Source of the DNA: Utricularia gibba
Taxonomy: Eukaryota; Streptophyta; Magnoliopsida; Lamiales; Lentibulariaceae
Length of the DNA stretch: 64,000 bases
Assembly: GCA_002189035.1 (NCBI GenBank)
Contig: NEEC01000004.1
Coordinates: 1,054,001 to 1,118,000 of the forward strand
Direction of reading: 5' to 3'
Part shown: positions 36,146-48,912 of the stretch, one piece after another
Layout: every line of letters begins with the position of its first letter
How positions within the stretch are numbered: position 1 is the stretch's first letter
The notes under the pieces: generated by a model
What the model was told of the DNA's origin: nothing
What the model saw: only the letters and a program-made list of their open reading frames with translations
Databases searched by the model: none
Made by a program: the position numbers and the translations under genes

Positions 36146-37402
36146 CTAACAAGAGCTGTCCTTTGTTTTCCCTTTTAGAAAGGATGCGCTTCTGATCAGC
36201 TGACTGAATGGCTTGCCAGTTTCTCTGATTAGATTGTACACAACAGCTCCGGCGACGGTCCCGATGATCGGAGCAAATATGTAAACCCACAGAGCACGGA
36301 ACTCATGCCTCACGATGGCTGGCCCGATGCTTCTCGCAGGATTCATCGAGGCTCCGGAGATGGGACTGCATCAACATAACAAGGCAAAATGACTTCAGGA
36401 AAACGGATACTAACATGAAACCGTCTCAACATTTACTTCACTTACCCGGCGACCAAGACGTTCAGCATGATGGTCATTCCGACGGCGATTCCAGAGAAAT
36501 CTCCGTTCTGGGCAGTAAAAGGAAAGTGATGATGATGTGGGTCATAGTAGTTCATTATCACAATAGCGCGTGTTTGATACTAACCGCCCGGGAATCGGTG
36601 CCGGCGCCGGAGATGACGAACATCAAGAGGAACGAGATGATGACTTCGGCAGCAAAAGATTGGCCATTTGATCCGGTGGGAAGAGTCCCGAAGTAGGCTT
36701 CCTTGGTTACCCTGAACATCAAAGCTAGCGTGCAGCTCGCCAGAATCGAGCCCATCAACTGAGCTATCACATACATCGGAACCTACAGTGACATTATCAA
36801 GTAATCAACCCAAGACAACACAAAAAGAATCGCATACTCAAAAGAAAAGCATGATCAATCAGTCAATATGTGCATGATCCAAGAGATTCGTACCACCACA
36901 TACTCAGATACACAGACAGAGACTCTAGTTTTCCATTGTGGGATATCTGTTTCGCTTTATTAGTTCTCAAAAACTGACCTCTTTCCATGGAATCCGACCG
37001 AGGATTGCATTGGTGAGGGTGACGGCGGGGTTGAAGTGGGCGCCGGAGACATGGCCGAGGGTATAGATCATGACCATAACTATGAGTCCCCAAGTGATGC
37101 ATATTCCAGGAAACGTCACTTGCCCATCGTACAGTCTGTTCACCACCACCGAACCACATCCAGCGAAGATCACAAAGTAGGTTCCCACCAACTCCGCAAC
37201 CACCTACAAGAACACACAGACAGACGCATTCGTTCCATTCATTCACCGAAACAAACAAAAAAAAGAAAAAAGCAAAGCGCCATGTCACCTTTTGCATGAT
37301 GGTGACGAGCGCAGAGGAATGATCATCTTTTACGGGTGGGAAGCCTGCCTCCATTCCCGAGCTCTCCTCGTCTTCACGATCCATGCCTGTTTTAATCGCC
37401 AT
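36146..37402 (-). CDS. NOD26-like intrinsic protein (NIP aquaglyceroporin), subgroup I
   Basis: NIPs are membrane channels for water, glycerol, ammonia or metalloids. Five exons join in frame: 37289-37402, 36979-37203, 36782-36585, 36507-36446 and 36365-36146. Six membrane helices are visible. The pore loops are SGAHFNPAVT and SGASMNPARSIGPA, both with intact NPA boxes. The selectivity filter reads Trp (ITWGL), Ile or Val in helix 5 (AAEVIISF), Ala in the second loop and Arg after NPA, which is the NIP subgroup I (nodulin-26-like) pattern. The N-terminal tail is acidic, and the C-terminal tail is Ser/Lys-rich (LIRSASFLKGKTKDSSC), a usual phosphorylation region. Which NIP (1 or 4 type) cannot be decided by eye. 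Confidence 0.95.
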
Positions 37403-39398
37403 TTGTTTCTATTCTCTCAGAGTAGAGTGATTTTTCGGTAGAAAAGTGTGGGATTGAGGAGAGTGAACGAGCGCTGGCTACTCAGATCATATCCGCATTC
37501 ATAGGATTTGAATGATTCCAAGCCCAGTTTCAGGAACAAACCAGATGCTATAGATTATTACCAAGAATCAGTATTTCTTATAATAAAACTTTTTTAAAAC
37601 GAAATATACAATTAGTATCTTCGAAAAATAAAAACTATATATACAATTACAATATTATCCCTAAACACCCTACTCTTCATTGATTTCTCTTTACATCAAT
37701 CCAATATTTAATTGATTATTTGATAGTATAATATAAAAGATATGTATCTAAATTTACACATAAAATATTGTTTGAGCATATATATATGGTATACACAAAT
37801 GGAGAGGGAGTGAGGTAAATTAATTATATATATATATCATTTATAATTCATATTTATATTTTAAGATATCGAACATTATATACAAATGAATATATAAATA
37901 TTTAATTATATAATACTTAAACATATTATCCAATTATACACACATCAGAACTTTTTTTTTCACTTATTTAAATCATGTTTTCATTTTTTGTAGAATCTTT
38001 AACCAATCAATATTTTTAATTCTTTTGGAAATCGTTAATTTTTCAGATCTTTACTCAGTTTTCTTAGTTTTTAAAAAAATTAAAACAAGTATTTTTTATG
38101 AATACAATATTTTATTATTTATATTTTTTTTTGTATGTATTAATAGAATTTTGATCACTATTACATTTAGAAAACCATCCATTATTCTTTAGTTTTTAAT
38201 GAATTGTGTATAAAAATGAATTGCATAGAAATATTTACAATTGATCAATTTGATTTTCTTTTTGTTATTTTCTTGTAAAATTACCACTAAAAATCGCTAG
38301 CTCCCCACCCCACTGGTTGAAACTTCAGAAGCAAGGCTGAGGAACACACGTGATTCATGGGGCTGTGTTGCATGGAAGTGCATCTCCCTTGTCTCTTTAA
38401 GCCTTTGTCTGATTTTACTGGACTTCATCTTTACCACTCTCCAAGAAGGGAACAAACTCCTGCGTCACAACACACAAGAAGCCACTGCAACTCCTTGAAT
38501 CCCTTAGAACACAGAAGAGGAGGAGCGACGGGGAGGGGGGTTCCCGTCGCCGGCGATCATCATGTGTAACTCCAACATGGTCTAAGACTCCGATCCCGAT
38601 GATAAACGCCACTGGTTTGATGTGTGTTTGTCCAATTAAAAAAGCAAGACAACCCAAAAGCCGGCTGAAAAGAAAAGATGGTCCATTTGGTTGGGCTCGA
38701 GGGCTCCTCCTTCCATCTTTATCGAAATCTATTCAAACTCTCTCTTTCTCCTTTTAATAATCAAAATTTCTTCCTGCTTAAGGAACACATGGCAACTGTA
38801 AAACTCCTTATTGGCAGCTAATTACGCTACTGCAATGAAAAATATGGCGTTTTGGGGACGAACAGACACCTGTACCATCTGTAAACCTGCTCCGGGGTCG
38901 ACTCCCTCCACTCATCCAACACAGGGAACAAGAAGAGTGCTTCATGGTAAACAAGGCACATTGTACTGTTGAATTGAGCCTCGTTTCTCCCACATTCCAT
39001 TCCATTATCACTGTGTCAGTAGGTAAGGTGTGTGGATTTTCTTTTTCTTTTTTGTTTTAAAAGGATTCGTTGGTGGTCTGTGCGATTCACTACCACCGTT
39101 GGCTTTACTTCTTTTTTTCTTTCTTCTTTTTTCTTTTCCTTTTCCGCCTGTTCATTCTTTTTACGTTAAATCAACATATCTGATATGTACCTTCGGTATC
39201 TCATTGCATGATTGTATGAGAAACCATTCAAAATCTGCGTGCATGGGGCGAAAACCCTGCCCAAAGCAACAAATAAAGTTTTTATTATTTGGAATGTTGG
39301 CCTCGGGACGTGTGTCTGTGGCCATTTGATTCTTTGGCGTCATCTTCGAGTATATAACTAACTGTAATGGAAGAAGAAGAAGAAGAAGATAAGAGAGT
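37403..39398. other. AT-rich intergenic region
   Basis: 37540-38290 is strongly AT-rich with short AT repeats. 38300-39000 has higher GC but no ORF of recognisable family. The zinc-finger gene promoter and leader occupy roughly the last 300 bases, with a (GAA)n tract just before the start. Confidence 0.45.
39369..39389. repeat. (GAA)n tract in 5' leader of zinc-finger gene
   Basis: Seven GAA/AGA units ending 9 bases before the start codon at 39399. GAA tracts are common in plant 5' leaders. Confidence 0.8.
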
Positions 39399-39959
39399 AT
39401 GAGCGCCAGGCCAGGGGATTGGAACTGCAGGTCATGCCACCATCTCAACTTCCAGCGCCGTGACTCATGCCAGCGTTGCGGGGACCCTCGCCCCGGAGAC
39501 GGGTTCGGCTCGAGAGGCAGCGCGGCGTTCGGCCTCACCGGTCCGGACGTCAGGCCCGGCGACTGGTATTGCGCCGTTGGGAACTGCGGCGCACACAACT
39601 TCGCCAGCCGCTCCAGCTGCTTCAAATGTGGAGCTCTCAAGGAGGAACCCGGACTCGGGTTCGACGCCCGTGTCCGGAGCCTCGTCTTCAGCGCCGGGGG
39701 CGGTGGCGGTGGCGGAAGCCGCTCCGGGTGGAAGTCCGGGGACTGGATTTGCACGAGGTGAACCCTTTTCATTACCAATGCTTAAAATCGATTCTCGTTC
39801 TCGAATGATACAAGTAGAAGGGATGAAACACACAACTCACTTCCTCACTCCACATGAATTGAGTGCAGATTGGGCTGCAACGAGCACAACTTTGCGAGCA
39901 GGATGGAGTGCTTCCGGTGCAATGCACCCAGGGAGTCATGCAGCAAACCCACGTTCTGA
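39399..39959 (+). CDS. RanBP2-type zinc-finger protein with three fingers
   Basis: These small plant proteins carry Zn-ribbon fingers that bind single-stranded RNA. Exon 1 runs from 39399 to about 39759 and exon 2 from about 39870 to the stop at 39957-39959. Three fingers each show the GDWxC...CxxxNFxxRxxCxxC pattern: GDWNCRSCHHLNFQRRDSC; GDWYCAVGNCGAHNFASRSSC; and GDWICTR|LGCNEHNFASRMEC, the last split by the intron. Gly-rich linkers lie between them. The whole protein is about 150 residues, the usual length for the At3g15680/At5g25490 group. The GC content is much higher than in the flanks. Confidence 0.93.
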
Positions 39960-41145
39960 TGACTTCAACATCCTCCATTTTTGGAAGAAAAGAAGAAGAA
40001 GAAGAAGCAGCAAGAGTCTGACTGCAACGCATGTTCGAGACCACCAGTTTTTTGTCCTTTTTTTAATAAAAATAAATTCCGGGTAGTTAGAGTAGCTCAA
40101 GAATCTGGTGTTGACGACACTACGACAGTGAACTTCTTCAAGTTTGTCTTGTTGCCTTCTCAAGTATGGATAATATTAGCTAAAACAAAAAATAAAAATT
40201 ATACTATTTAATTTCTATACGTCACAATATTATATTTATATACTCATATTAAACTCTATATTAGCTTAATCTGTCTTATCCTATATTATTTTATTTAATT
40301 TCATAAAAAAATGATGCTATTTTGAATAATTTAGAAAACACAAACCGACCCGGCTATAAACCGAATTCAAATTGTACGGTAGTACAGCCAAGTCATAAAG
40401 TGGGCCACAGCAAGATGGGCCTCTTTCATAAGGGGTTGTTTTGCAGGCCCATCTTAAATGGGGCCGTGGCCGCCTACTTTTATTAGGTTTTATTTCTTTT
40501 ATGTTTTTTTTAGATATCTATAGAAAATAATTGTTTTTTTTTCCATAGGTTGACTGCTGATGTGATCGGACAGCAATGTCAACCACAGAAGCCCTACGGG
40601 AAGGAATCTCTTGATCGCAAGTTCCGTACCTTTGACTTAGTCAGATACTCTGAATTGCAGGAGAATGGTTCGAAGAAGCTTCCAGAAGATTTGCAAAGAC
40701 AGAAGAAGACCCATTGAAACCAGGCAGAGAGGTGAAGCTGGGCAGGCAAAAAGCGATAACCATCCGATATTCGGGAGCCGGTGGCAAACTTTTCCAAAGG
40801 TTTCGGTTTTTGAACAGTCACTGCACATCACCATCAATCGAACCGAACCGCCGAGCCGAACCATCGTCACGGCGGTGCGCAGCTGAACAAACATCATGTG
40901 TTTGGGCTAACTGATTTTCCATATGCATCAGAAGGAGTTTGATGGTCTTTAAAGGTAGCTCTAACTGCATGGTCTGGTTCCCCCGCCCAGCCCCGTTTTC
41001 GCTGTCATCATTTACTTCCCGACCCATCCCTCTGCCGTCCCCCCAACTACCTCCTTAACTCTGCGATAAATACGCGCTTTCCTCTGTTCTCCTGTGTTCA
41101 CATTCGCCAGCTCAAGGCCGGATCCCTATTCTGATTCTCCCCACG
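39960..41145. promoter_or_regulatory. Spacer and KCS10 promoter with GGCCCA cluster
   Basis: Four TGGGCC/GGCCCA-like motifs lie at 40402-40465 in an otherwise AT-rich stretch. 40560-41030 has short ORFs of no known family. The probable KCS10 TATA and leader are at 41065-41145 (gcgataaatacgcgc). Confidence 0.4.
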
Positions 41146-43025
41146 ATGGCGATTGCCGAGGAGCACGACCATCTCTCGACTGAAATTCTCAACCGGGGGA
41201 TCGAGTCGTCGGGTCCCGACGCCGGATCCATGACTTTTTCAGTCAGGGTTCGCCGGAGGTTGCCCGACTTTCTCAACTCCGTGAAACTCAAGTATGTGAA
41301 GCTGGGGTACCATTATTTGATGAATCATGCGGTGTACCTTGCTACGGTGCCGATTTTGGTGCTGGTTTTTGGAGCTGAAGTCGGGAGTTTGAGTAAGGAG
41401 GCGCTATGGCAAAGGATCTGGGACAGCGCTGCGGGTTACGATCTGGCTACGGTTGTTGGGTTTCTTGCTCTTCTTGTCGTCACCCTCTCTGTCTACTTCT
41501 TGTCTCGCCCGCGCCTATTTATCTTCTTGACTTCGCTTGCTACAAACCCACCGATGATTTGAAGGTCAGTCTCCGTTCCTTCTTGATCAGAGCATAGGAC
41601 AACACCTGGAGTTTCGAACAAACGCAGTACAGATTCAATTTTTATAGAACCCATTAGATTTGATTAGGTGGAATAGAATTTGGATAATGAAAAAGAAAAG
41701 AAAGATTTCTTTTTTTGGATGGGAAGGGAAAAGATTTGACTTTGATCATGCATGCAGGTGAGCAAGGAAGAATTCATCGAATTAGCGAGGAAATCCGGTA
41801 AATTCGATGAAGAGAGTGTGGAGTTTCAGAGAAGGATACTCCAGAGCTCCGGCATCGGCGACGAGACCTACGTTCCCAAATTAATTGGGTCGCCGGAAAA
41901 CACCGCAACGATGAAAGAAGGACGCGCGGAGGCTTCAACCGTCATCTTCGGTGCCTTGGATGAGCTGTTCGAGAAAACCCACATCCGCCCTAAAGACGTC
42001 GGCGTTCTCGTCGTCAACTGCAGCATATTCAATCCGACCCCGTCGTTGTCAGCGATGGTGATCAACAAGTATAAGATGAGGGGAAACATTTTGAGCTTCA
42101 ATTTGGGTGGGATGGGTTGCAGCGCCGGAATAATTGCGCTCGATTTGGCGAGAGATATGTTGCAGGCGAATCCCAGTAACTACGCCGTGGTAGTGAGTAC
42201 GGAGATGGTGGGCTACAATTGGTATCCTGGAAAGGATAAGTCGATGCTCATTCCGAATTGTTACTTCCGAATGGGCTGCTCCGCCGTGTTGCTGTCGAAT
42301 CGCCGCCGCGATTTCCATCGCGCAAAATACAAGCTCGAACACATCGTACGAACCCACAAGGGCGCCGACGATCGCAGTTTCAGGTACCCATTTCCATCTG
42401 TTTGCAATACCTGGGCGTGACAGTTCTTGATCCTCGAGTTATGAATCAACTGACGGATCCTAATTGGTGTAACAGAAGCATCTATCAAGAAGAAGATGCA
42501 GAAAGATTCAAGGGACTGAAGATCAGCAGAGACATAATCGAGGTTGCAGGGGACGCCATTAAAACGAACATCACCACACTTGGCCCCCTTGTTCTCCCTT
42601 TATCAGAGCAGCTACTCTTCTTCTCCACCCTCGCGTGGAAGCTCCTTTCCGGCAAGAAATCACAGCCGACCAAGCCGTACATCCCTGACTATAAGCTCGC
42701 CTTCGAGCACTTCTGTATGCATGCTGCAAGCAAAACAGCTCTAAATGAACTCCAGAAGAACTTGAAACTGAGCGATGAAAACCTGGAGGCTTCGCGTGCC
42801 ACACTTCACAGATTTGGGAACACATCCAGCAGCAGTACCTGGTACGAGCTCGCGTACCTGGAAGCTAAGGAGCGCGTCAAGCGCGGCGACCGTGTCTGGC
42901 AACTGGCTTTTGGTTCTGGCTTCAAGTGCAACAGTGTCACCTGGAAGGCGGTTAGACGCATCCGGCGACCAGAGAGGAACCCGTGGCTTGATTCAATCGA
43001 TAGGTATCCTCAGGGACATTTTTAG
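41146..43025 (+). CDS. KCS10: 3-ketoacyl-CoA synthase 10, FIDDLEHEAD-type (frame broken once)
   Basis: KCS enzymes condense malonyl-CoA with long acyl-CoA in very-long-chain fatty acid elongation at the ER; FIDDLEHEAD acts in the epidermis and prevents organ fusion. The exons are 41146-41564, 41758-42383 and 42476-43025. The N-terminus [18 protein letters not shown] and [12 protein letters not shown] is specific to this subfamily. Two membrane helices follow (about 60-80 and 100-120). Catalytic residues are Cys in GGMGCSAG, His in [11 protein letters not shown] and Asn in [10 protein letters not shown]. Near 41514, SRPR should continue [17 protein letters not shown], which is present but in the next frame, so one C appears to be missing in the CC at 41514-41515. 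Otherwise complete. The FAH gene lies 1.5 kb downstream. Confidence 0.95.
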
Positions 43026-44574
43026 ATGGGAGTGCACCAAGACGACTCTGTGCCATTGTATCCTTTTCAGTTTTTTTATTGTAACCAAAACATCTGAGGA
43101 TGTAGTCTGTGGAAACAACTGGTGAGCTCTCATCTCATCAAACTATTCATGAATCATTTCTGTATCCTTGGCATACTTGACAAACAGAGGAAGCTGATAT
43201 CCGGGAAATCTAACCATATTTACAGAGGATCAACCGGCATCTACCCACCTGATCTTACATGAAGGATTGGATCTAAAGCCAGAGTACAAACACGCTCCCA
43301 GAGTCTCAAAATCTTCGAGTATGTACTGTTTTTAGCAGAGCCAGGATACGAATCTTTGTTACCTGATATCCACGCCTTAGGAAACCCACGAATCTCTTTA
43401 CAAGCAAGGTTTGATCTTTCTGATGCAGGAAGACGATTCATTGGGATAGTCCGGATAGGTAGATAGCACAGTGCTGTATTGCGCTACAATGAGAGTAACC
43501 TTTGGCTAGGACTGCGCTCAGCTGCACTTTCTAGTGCTTGATACAGTTGCAATCCTAGTTGACTTCCAAAACTCTGCATCTACTCTTTGAATAACCAGAG
43601 TCCCTGAATTCTGTGAGAAAATGGATGGGAAAGAGAGAAAATCGGATGAACACTTCTCAGAATTTGTTGTTTAGCAGAAACCAGTGATCGCAGAGACGTG
43701 CAGCGAGAGTGGATGTTTTATTGATTAGAAAAGGAGTACATAATCCATACAAAAACACAGCTTAAATAGACAAAGGCTTAACAGACTGACCGAAAGCAGC
43801 TTCCGTGAAAGCAGGAAAAGTGGAGATTGATTCTCTGGTTCGTTGGCTTAACGAGCACGTGTGTTGATAAATTCGGATCATCTCTTTCCGCTACTAATTG
43901 GCAGTGTTGGGTGGGCTAATAAACACGAACGAATTCATGCAAGAAGTTCTTTTTAAGCAAAAAATTGTATCTTCCGAGAAACCCTTGAAGAAGAAAGGAA
44001 ATCACATTGATATTCACCACTGGAAAGAACACCTGGAAATCAGTAGGGATTGATTGGAAAGCCATGCTATGCATTCGCCATCCTCTAAGTATAAAGAATG
44101 AACTTTTGAATTCTAAATACGAAGAAAGAACAATACAACAATGGTGTCAGATCTGGGAAAGGCTAAAATTTTCAACTTGTGTTGATTTTAGCAGAAACTG
44201 ATAAGCGGGAGTACATTTTATACAGCACAAGCCAACCGGGGAAGTGGGATATGAGCACCGACGGTTCATCGCCACTTTTTCTATGCAATCTTACCTTAAC
44301 AGAGAAAACCTACTTCACTTCTCTTGATTAAGTTTAGTTTTTGTACGTCAATGCCATCGTTCCATCATGAGATGACCACCCTTTTGGTTTTGAAGTGGTC
44401 CCATTTCCGCGATCTTATCTGTTTGAATTCAATTTCGATATAGATACAAGTCCGAGATTAAGGTTAGTCACAGGGCACAACTTGCCTGAAAAAAGCAAGA
44501 AGCCAATTTCGATTTGTGCAGTGTTTCCAGTATATATTGAGTATGCAGATGAACAAGATGATGCATCCGTAAGC
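43026..44574. other. Intergenic, KCS10 3' end and FAH leader
   Basis: No ORF resembles a known protein. The last 180 bases are open in the FAH reading frame back to 44395, but probable leader introns (ttccag at about 44530, atgcag at about 44548) make this part of the 5' UTR more likely. Confidence 0.4.
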
Positions 44575-45711
44575 ATGGAAAAGGAGGCCAGAGGCTGTGA
44601 GTTGGATATGAGCAAACCCCTTGGCTTTCAAGTGAGACATATTTTTTATACACAACACACATCTTTCCCCTTCTCATTTCTTGAGCTTGAATAGGTTGGC
44701 CATCTTGGTGAAGCATATCATGAATGGGTTCACCAGCCTGTTCTCACACAAGGAAGCCCCAGATATTTCGAAAGCGAGTTTTGTGAGGTTCGATTAGATC
44801 CCTATGTTACTCGTCTCTTTGATTTCATTCTCTTGATCTACTAGAGCTTACAAAACGCAGATGCTGACAAAGACCCCATGGTGGACTGTGCCTCTAGTCT
44901 GGCTCCCCGTTGTTGGATGGTGCCTCCTGAGATCCATTTCATTGGGATGCGCAGCTTCCTTGGCCTTGTCATGTGCAACTCTTGGAGTTTTCATCTGGAC
45001 ATTGATTGAGTATATTCTTCATCGCTTCGTCTTCCACATCAAGACCAGCAGCTACTGGTACGGATTTTACTCGTTTGTAAGAATCCTCCCTTCTTTCTGG
45101 AGCTGAGCAACACTTTTCAGGGGCAACACGATCCATTTTCTTACTCATGGTTGCCATCACAAGCACCCCATGGATCATCTACGCCTTAATATCTCTCCAT
45201 TGGCAGTTGCTATTCCTGCGTTTCTGGTATCACCATTCCTTTTCGGATCATTTACTTGTCCAAACGAGCTCATCCCATACATAATTCTTCTATGCAAACT
45301 CGCCTAGCCCATGCGGCTCCTGAACTTCAACAGATTCAACTCCTGAACCACTGATTCCTGGTGCAGATCTGGAATTTGCTGAAGGTGATCCCAACCCCAT
45401 CAGCCAGACCCGCCTTGTTTGGAGGAATCTTGCTTGGTTACATAGCATACGATGTAACTCACTACCATTTGCACCATGGGCCAACAAGCAGCCGCATATG
45501 GGGGAGTCTCAAGGCATGTGAATCCCCAACTCATTTCTCTTTCAAAACACTTACTACAGCAACTGATACTGAATCCTTCCCTTCGCAGAGATATCACATG
45601 AACCATCATTTTCGTATCCAAAACAAAGGCTTCGGCGTCGTTTCAGCCTTCTGGGATAAGGTTTTCGGAACTCTACTTCCATATGAACTCCTCCTTGAGA
45701 AGACCCAGTGA
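44575..45711 (+). CDS. FAH: Fatty acid 2-hydroxylase (FAH), di-iron membrane enzyme
   Basis: FAH adds a 2-hydroxyl to very-long-chain acyl groups of sphingolipids at the ER and interacts with cytochrome b5 and Bax inhibitor-1 in plants. Six exons join in frame: 44575-44631, 44695-44787, 44861-45057, 45121-45226, 45367-45513 and 45589-45711. Histidine boxes are HRFVFH, HGCHHKH, HYHLHH and HMNHHF, all complete. As in plants generally, the fused N-terminal cytochrome b5 domain of the yeast and animal enzyme is absent. Intron 5 has a GC donor (AAG|GCATGT at 45514). The N-terminus before SKPLGFQVGHLGEAY is less certain; I chose the Met at 44575, but the Met at about 44608 is possible. Confidence 0.93.
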
Positions 45712-47557
45712 AGTCAGTCCCATTGGAGGAAGCTCCTGAGTTTCGCAGGGCATGGGTTTGCAATACTTACGACGTCAAGAAAGTGGGTCTTCCAACTGCA
45801 TGCATGGCTGATGCTTGTGAAGCATGGCATCTCCTAGAACTATGCATGGATCGATCACATGTATCTTATGTTGAAATTTACGTCAGATGAATGCAAGAAA
45901 ACCCTAAAATCACAAATATATTTACCAACTAATTCATATTATATTTCGTTGTGATGGAAATAAATTACTCCACAATGAGTTTTTTTTGTTTTTGAGATTG
46001 GATTTTTAAGTAATGAATCAAATAAGTATGTACATGAAATCCAAGTATAATAAATAATATGAATTACATTCGAAAAATTTAAGATGAATTGATTAATATT
46101 GATTTATATAGTTCTTATTTACTTAACCATGTTATTTTAATCTTCCCATATGAAATTATTTGTTTTAATGCTCATCCTTAAATAAAATTGGTCTTATTCT
46201 AGTTCATGTTTTTTTATGATTTTAGATAATATTTGAGTTATATATCAATGTAATTTTTATCATTTAATTTTAATACATCTCAATATTTTTTTAATCAAAA
46301 CTTAAATTAATACTGAACTCATTTTAGTTATCCCATTAAAAATCCGATGAGTCTAATGATATTAGATCCAAATATAGATTACATTCAAAAATAGGAGTTA
46401 CAATCGATTACTAATAAAGAAGTATAATGGAACTTGTTTTCATAAAATAAGATATTCATAGTGAAAAATGGCTACAAAAAATGAGTGATTAAGCTAATAA
46501 TGCTATGAGAAGCTTAAGATATTCATGTTATGGTGTACGTTAGCCCCAAGATGATTTATGCATTTTTTTTCCTTTTTTTATTTTTAATGAATGGATTGGT
46601 TGTAGTATTTTTTAATATTAATTTAAATTTGACCACAAAAAAGGCCTATGGCCCTATACATGTGAAGCTCCTCCTAAATTGATTGGCTAACAGGCGTTAA
46701 TCATACACTTGATTTTGATCGCATACTTGCATTATTAAATATAAAATATTCGGATTTCAGATATTAATTTTTTAAAAAACCAAGGAAATAATGTCCGCTA
46801 AATTTCCTATTATATGAAAATGACGTCAGCATGCCTACTAAAACAAATATCTGGCTCCTATTCATAGAAAGCGAATATTCTTGGAATTATTGTAATTTTT
46901 CTTTTCAGTTGAAAAAAATAATAAAGTATTAGAAGATAAGCCGCACTGCTTTTGTTCGTTTGTCTCTGTTCTTATCCTCGAAATGCATTTAACATATCGC
47001 CACCTGGTCACCATGTCTTGTCCTGAATGACGAGGACGATTCTAATTTGAACACCCCTTTTATTTCCAATTCCAGAAAAATCCAGTTAATATTAAATATT
47101 TTGTTATAAATTAAAATGAGAAATGAGGATGATAGAATTAAAATTAATTATAGGTTTATTCATATTTTTAATCATATATGTGTTGTGATAATTGATTTCA
47201 TGTTATTTATATTTATATTTTTATTTTCATATTCATAGCTATGTATATTTGAATAAATATATTCATATATTTTTAATATATATTTTCAATTACAATCATA
47301 AAATATACATTTATGTAAATTAAATACTTTAAATTAATCATTAATTAAAGTTTGGAAATTTTAGTTTGCATTTTACGAAATAAAAATATATAATTAGAAT
47401 GAGAGTAATTAATACTTACATGAATAGTGGTGCCTGAATAGCGTTATAACATACTATTGAGGCTACTAGCAGGGGAAAATACACCTGTGCATCTCGATCG
47501 GCCCTAAAAGAGAAGCCATGCCATCAAACAGAGGACGCGCGAGTGGATGGAGATATT
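45712..47557. other. AT-rich intergenic region
   Basis: No gene, RNA or transposon could be recognised. 45890-47450 has long A/T tracts; any old mobile element here is too decayed to name. Confidence 0.45.
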
Positions 47558-48148
47558 TCAAAGTAAACTCCTGATGATGCCACAGGCGACCCCTGCCAAG
47601 TCCTGCACGTTCTTGTTCACTTCTCTCAGAGTCCCGTCCTCCGCCACCGTGCCGTACCTCCGGTCACAAATCTGGGCTTCCCACGCGGCGTCCTTCATCC
47701 CGAATTCCGCGAATTTGGGTACTCCTCTCGTCAGCGCTGCCACCGCCTCCGGGACGTCGGCCGTCACCACCGCCTCGTACGAGTCCCTGCAGTCTGCAAG
47801 CGCCGCTCTGTGTTCGGGGACGTGGGCTTCGTCTCCTTTATGGCAGAGAGCGCCACCTATTGAGAAAAGAAGGTAGCAGCATTACCCCTGGACGGAATTC
47901 GTGTAGTTAAGTAAGCAGTGTAATTGATAATTCATTACCTCCGCCTTTTCCCGGACGGCCTCGACGACAATCAGGCCGACGTCCTCCACGTTCGCGGCGG
48001 CTGCGCTCCGAGGATCGGCGGCGACGGCGGAGACGCAGAGGTCGTAGTTGGGTGTGCTTCTGCACGCGGACTCGATCAGAGCTTCGTTCCCCGGCTGCGT
48101 GATGCGATGCAATTGGAGAATTGTGAGCAAGATCAGCGGCAACTTCAT
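47558..48148 (-). CDS. Invertase/pectin methylesterase inhibitor (PMEI domain), frame broken once
   Basis: These secreted four-helix proteins inhibit cell-wall or vacuolar invertase, or pectin methylesterase. The exons are 47939-48148 and 47558-47856. The Met at 48148 gives a hydrophobic signal peptide (MKLPLILLTILQL), preferred over the Met at 48196. The Cys-hairpin motif is ESACRSTPNYDLC, followed by VEAVREKAE|VALSAIK. The frame is then lost near 47837-47839: the rest (EHRAALADCRDSYEAVV, EAVAALTRG, KFAEFGMKDAAWEAQIC, GVACGIIRSLL) runs in the next frame, as if one A were missing from an AAA run. With that, the four conserved Cys are in place. Invertase inhibitor is favoured by the C-terminal part, but the target cannot be read from sequence. 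Confidence 0.85.
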
Positions 48149-48912
48149 ATCTACCAGAACACAGGTTTTTGTAGTTCTGTTTCTTTCCTCAGACAAATAG
48201 CAAGCAAGCCACTCCGATAGAAGATATTTATGGGTGGAATATTCAATAAAAATTAAATACTAATAATATATATTATTTATTACTATTTTTTTAAGTTCGA
48301 TTGTGACATCAACGGCTGTATTGCAATCCCTATCCACCGCTATTATTTCACTGAAAAAAAAACATAGCTAGTTGTCTGAACTACTATTATTAGTATTATT
48401 TTAAGTATGCAAAGTATTCAAAATAGTTTCTATTTCTTTAAAAATATTTCAAAAATAATTTTATTATTAAATATAATTAATTTATGTTCAAAAAAATAAA
48501 AGTCCAATCATATTTTTTGGAATAAATTCTTGAAAAATGTTTTCCAATAAACAAAATCAAATATAAAATAACTGTAATTTTCAAGAAGTGAATTTAAAGT
48601 GCAGGGATCAGAACAAACAGATATTTTTGTGGTGGTGGGGTGGGGTGAGGGACAGATTCGTCTTTCCACGCGCCGGCTGCTGCCGCGGTATGGAGGCCAA
48701 TTGTTTTCTATTTCCAGCTGGTATCCAAACCTTAGTTTTTAATTTAATGTATATATAAAAAATATATATTTTATTATCACCCCTGAATATCAAATCATAT
48801 AATTTAGTTCATCCACAACCATGACATTAACATTTTATTTTTTAATCATGTCAAATTAATAATAATAATAATTTACCCTTAAAAATTAGACGGCCAGCGT
48901 CTTTGTTGCTTA
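48149..48912. other. AT-rich spacer
   Basis: Promoter side of the inhibitor gene and 3' flank of the lipase gene. No gene seen. Confidence 0.4.

Noticed and set aside
39460-40086. Long ORFs overlapping the RanBP2 zinc-finger gene in other frames and on the opposite strand
   Set aside because: High GC content keeps several frames open. Only the frame with three Cys-rich fingers matches a known family.
45890-47500. Possible transposon in the AT-rich spacer
   Set aside because: No transposase-like ORF, no long terminal repeats and no target duplication could be seen.
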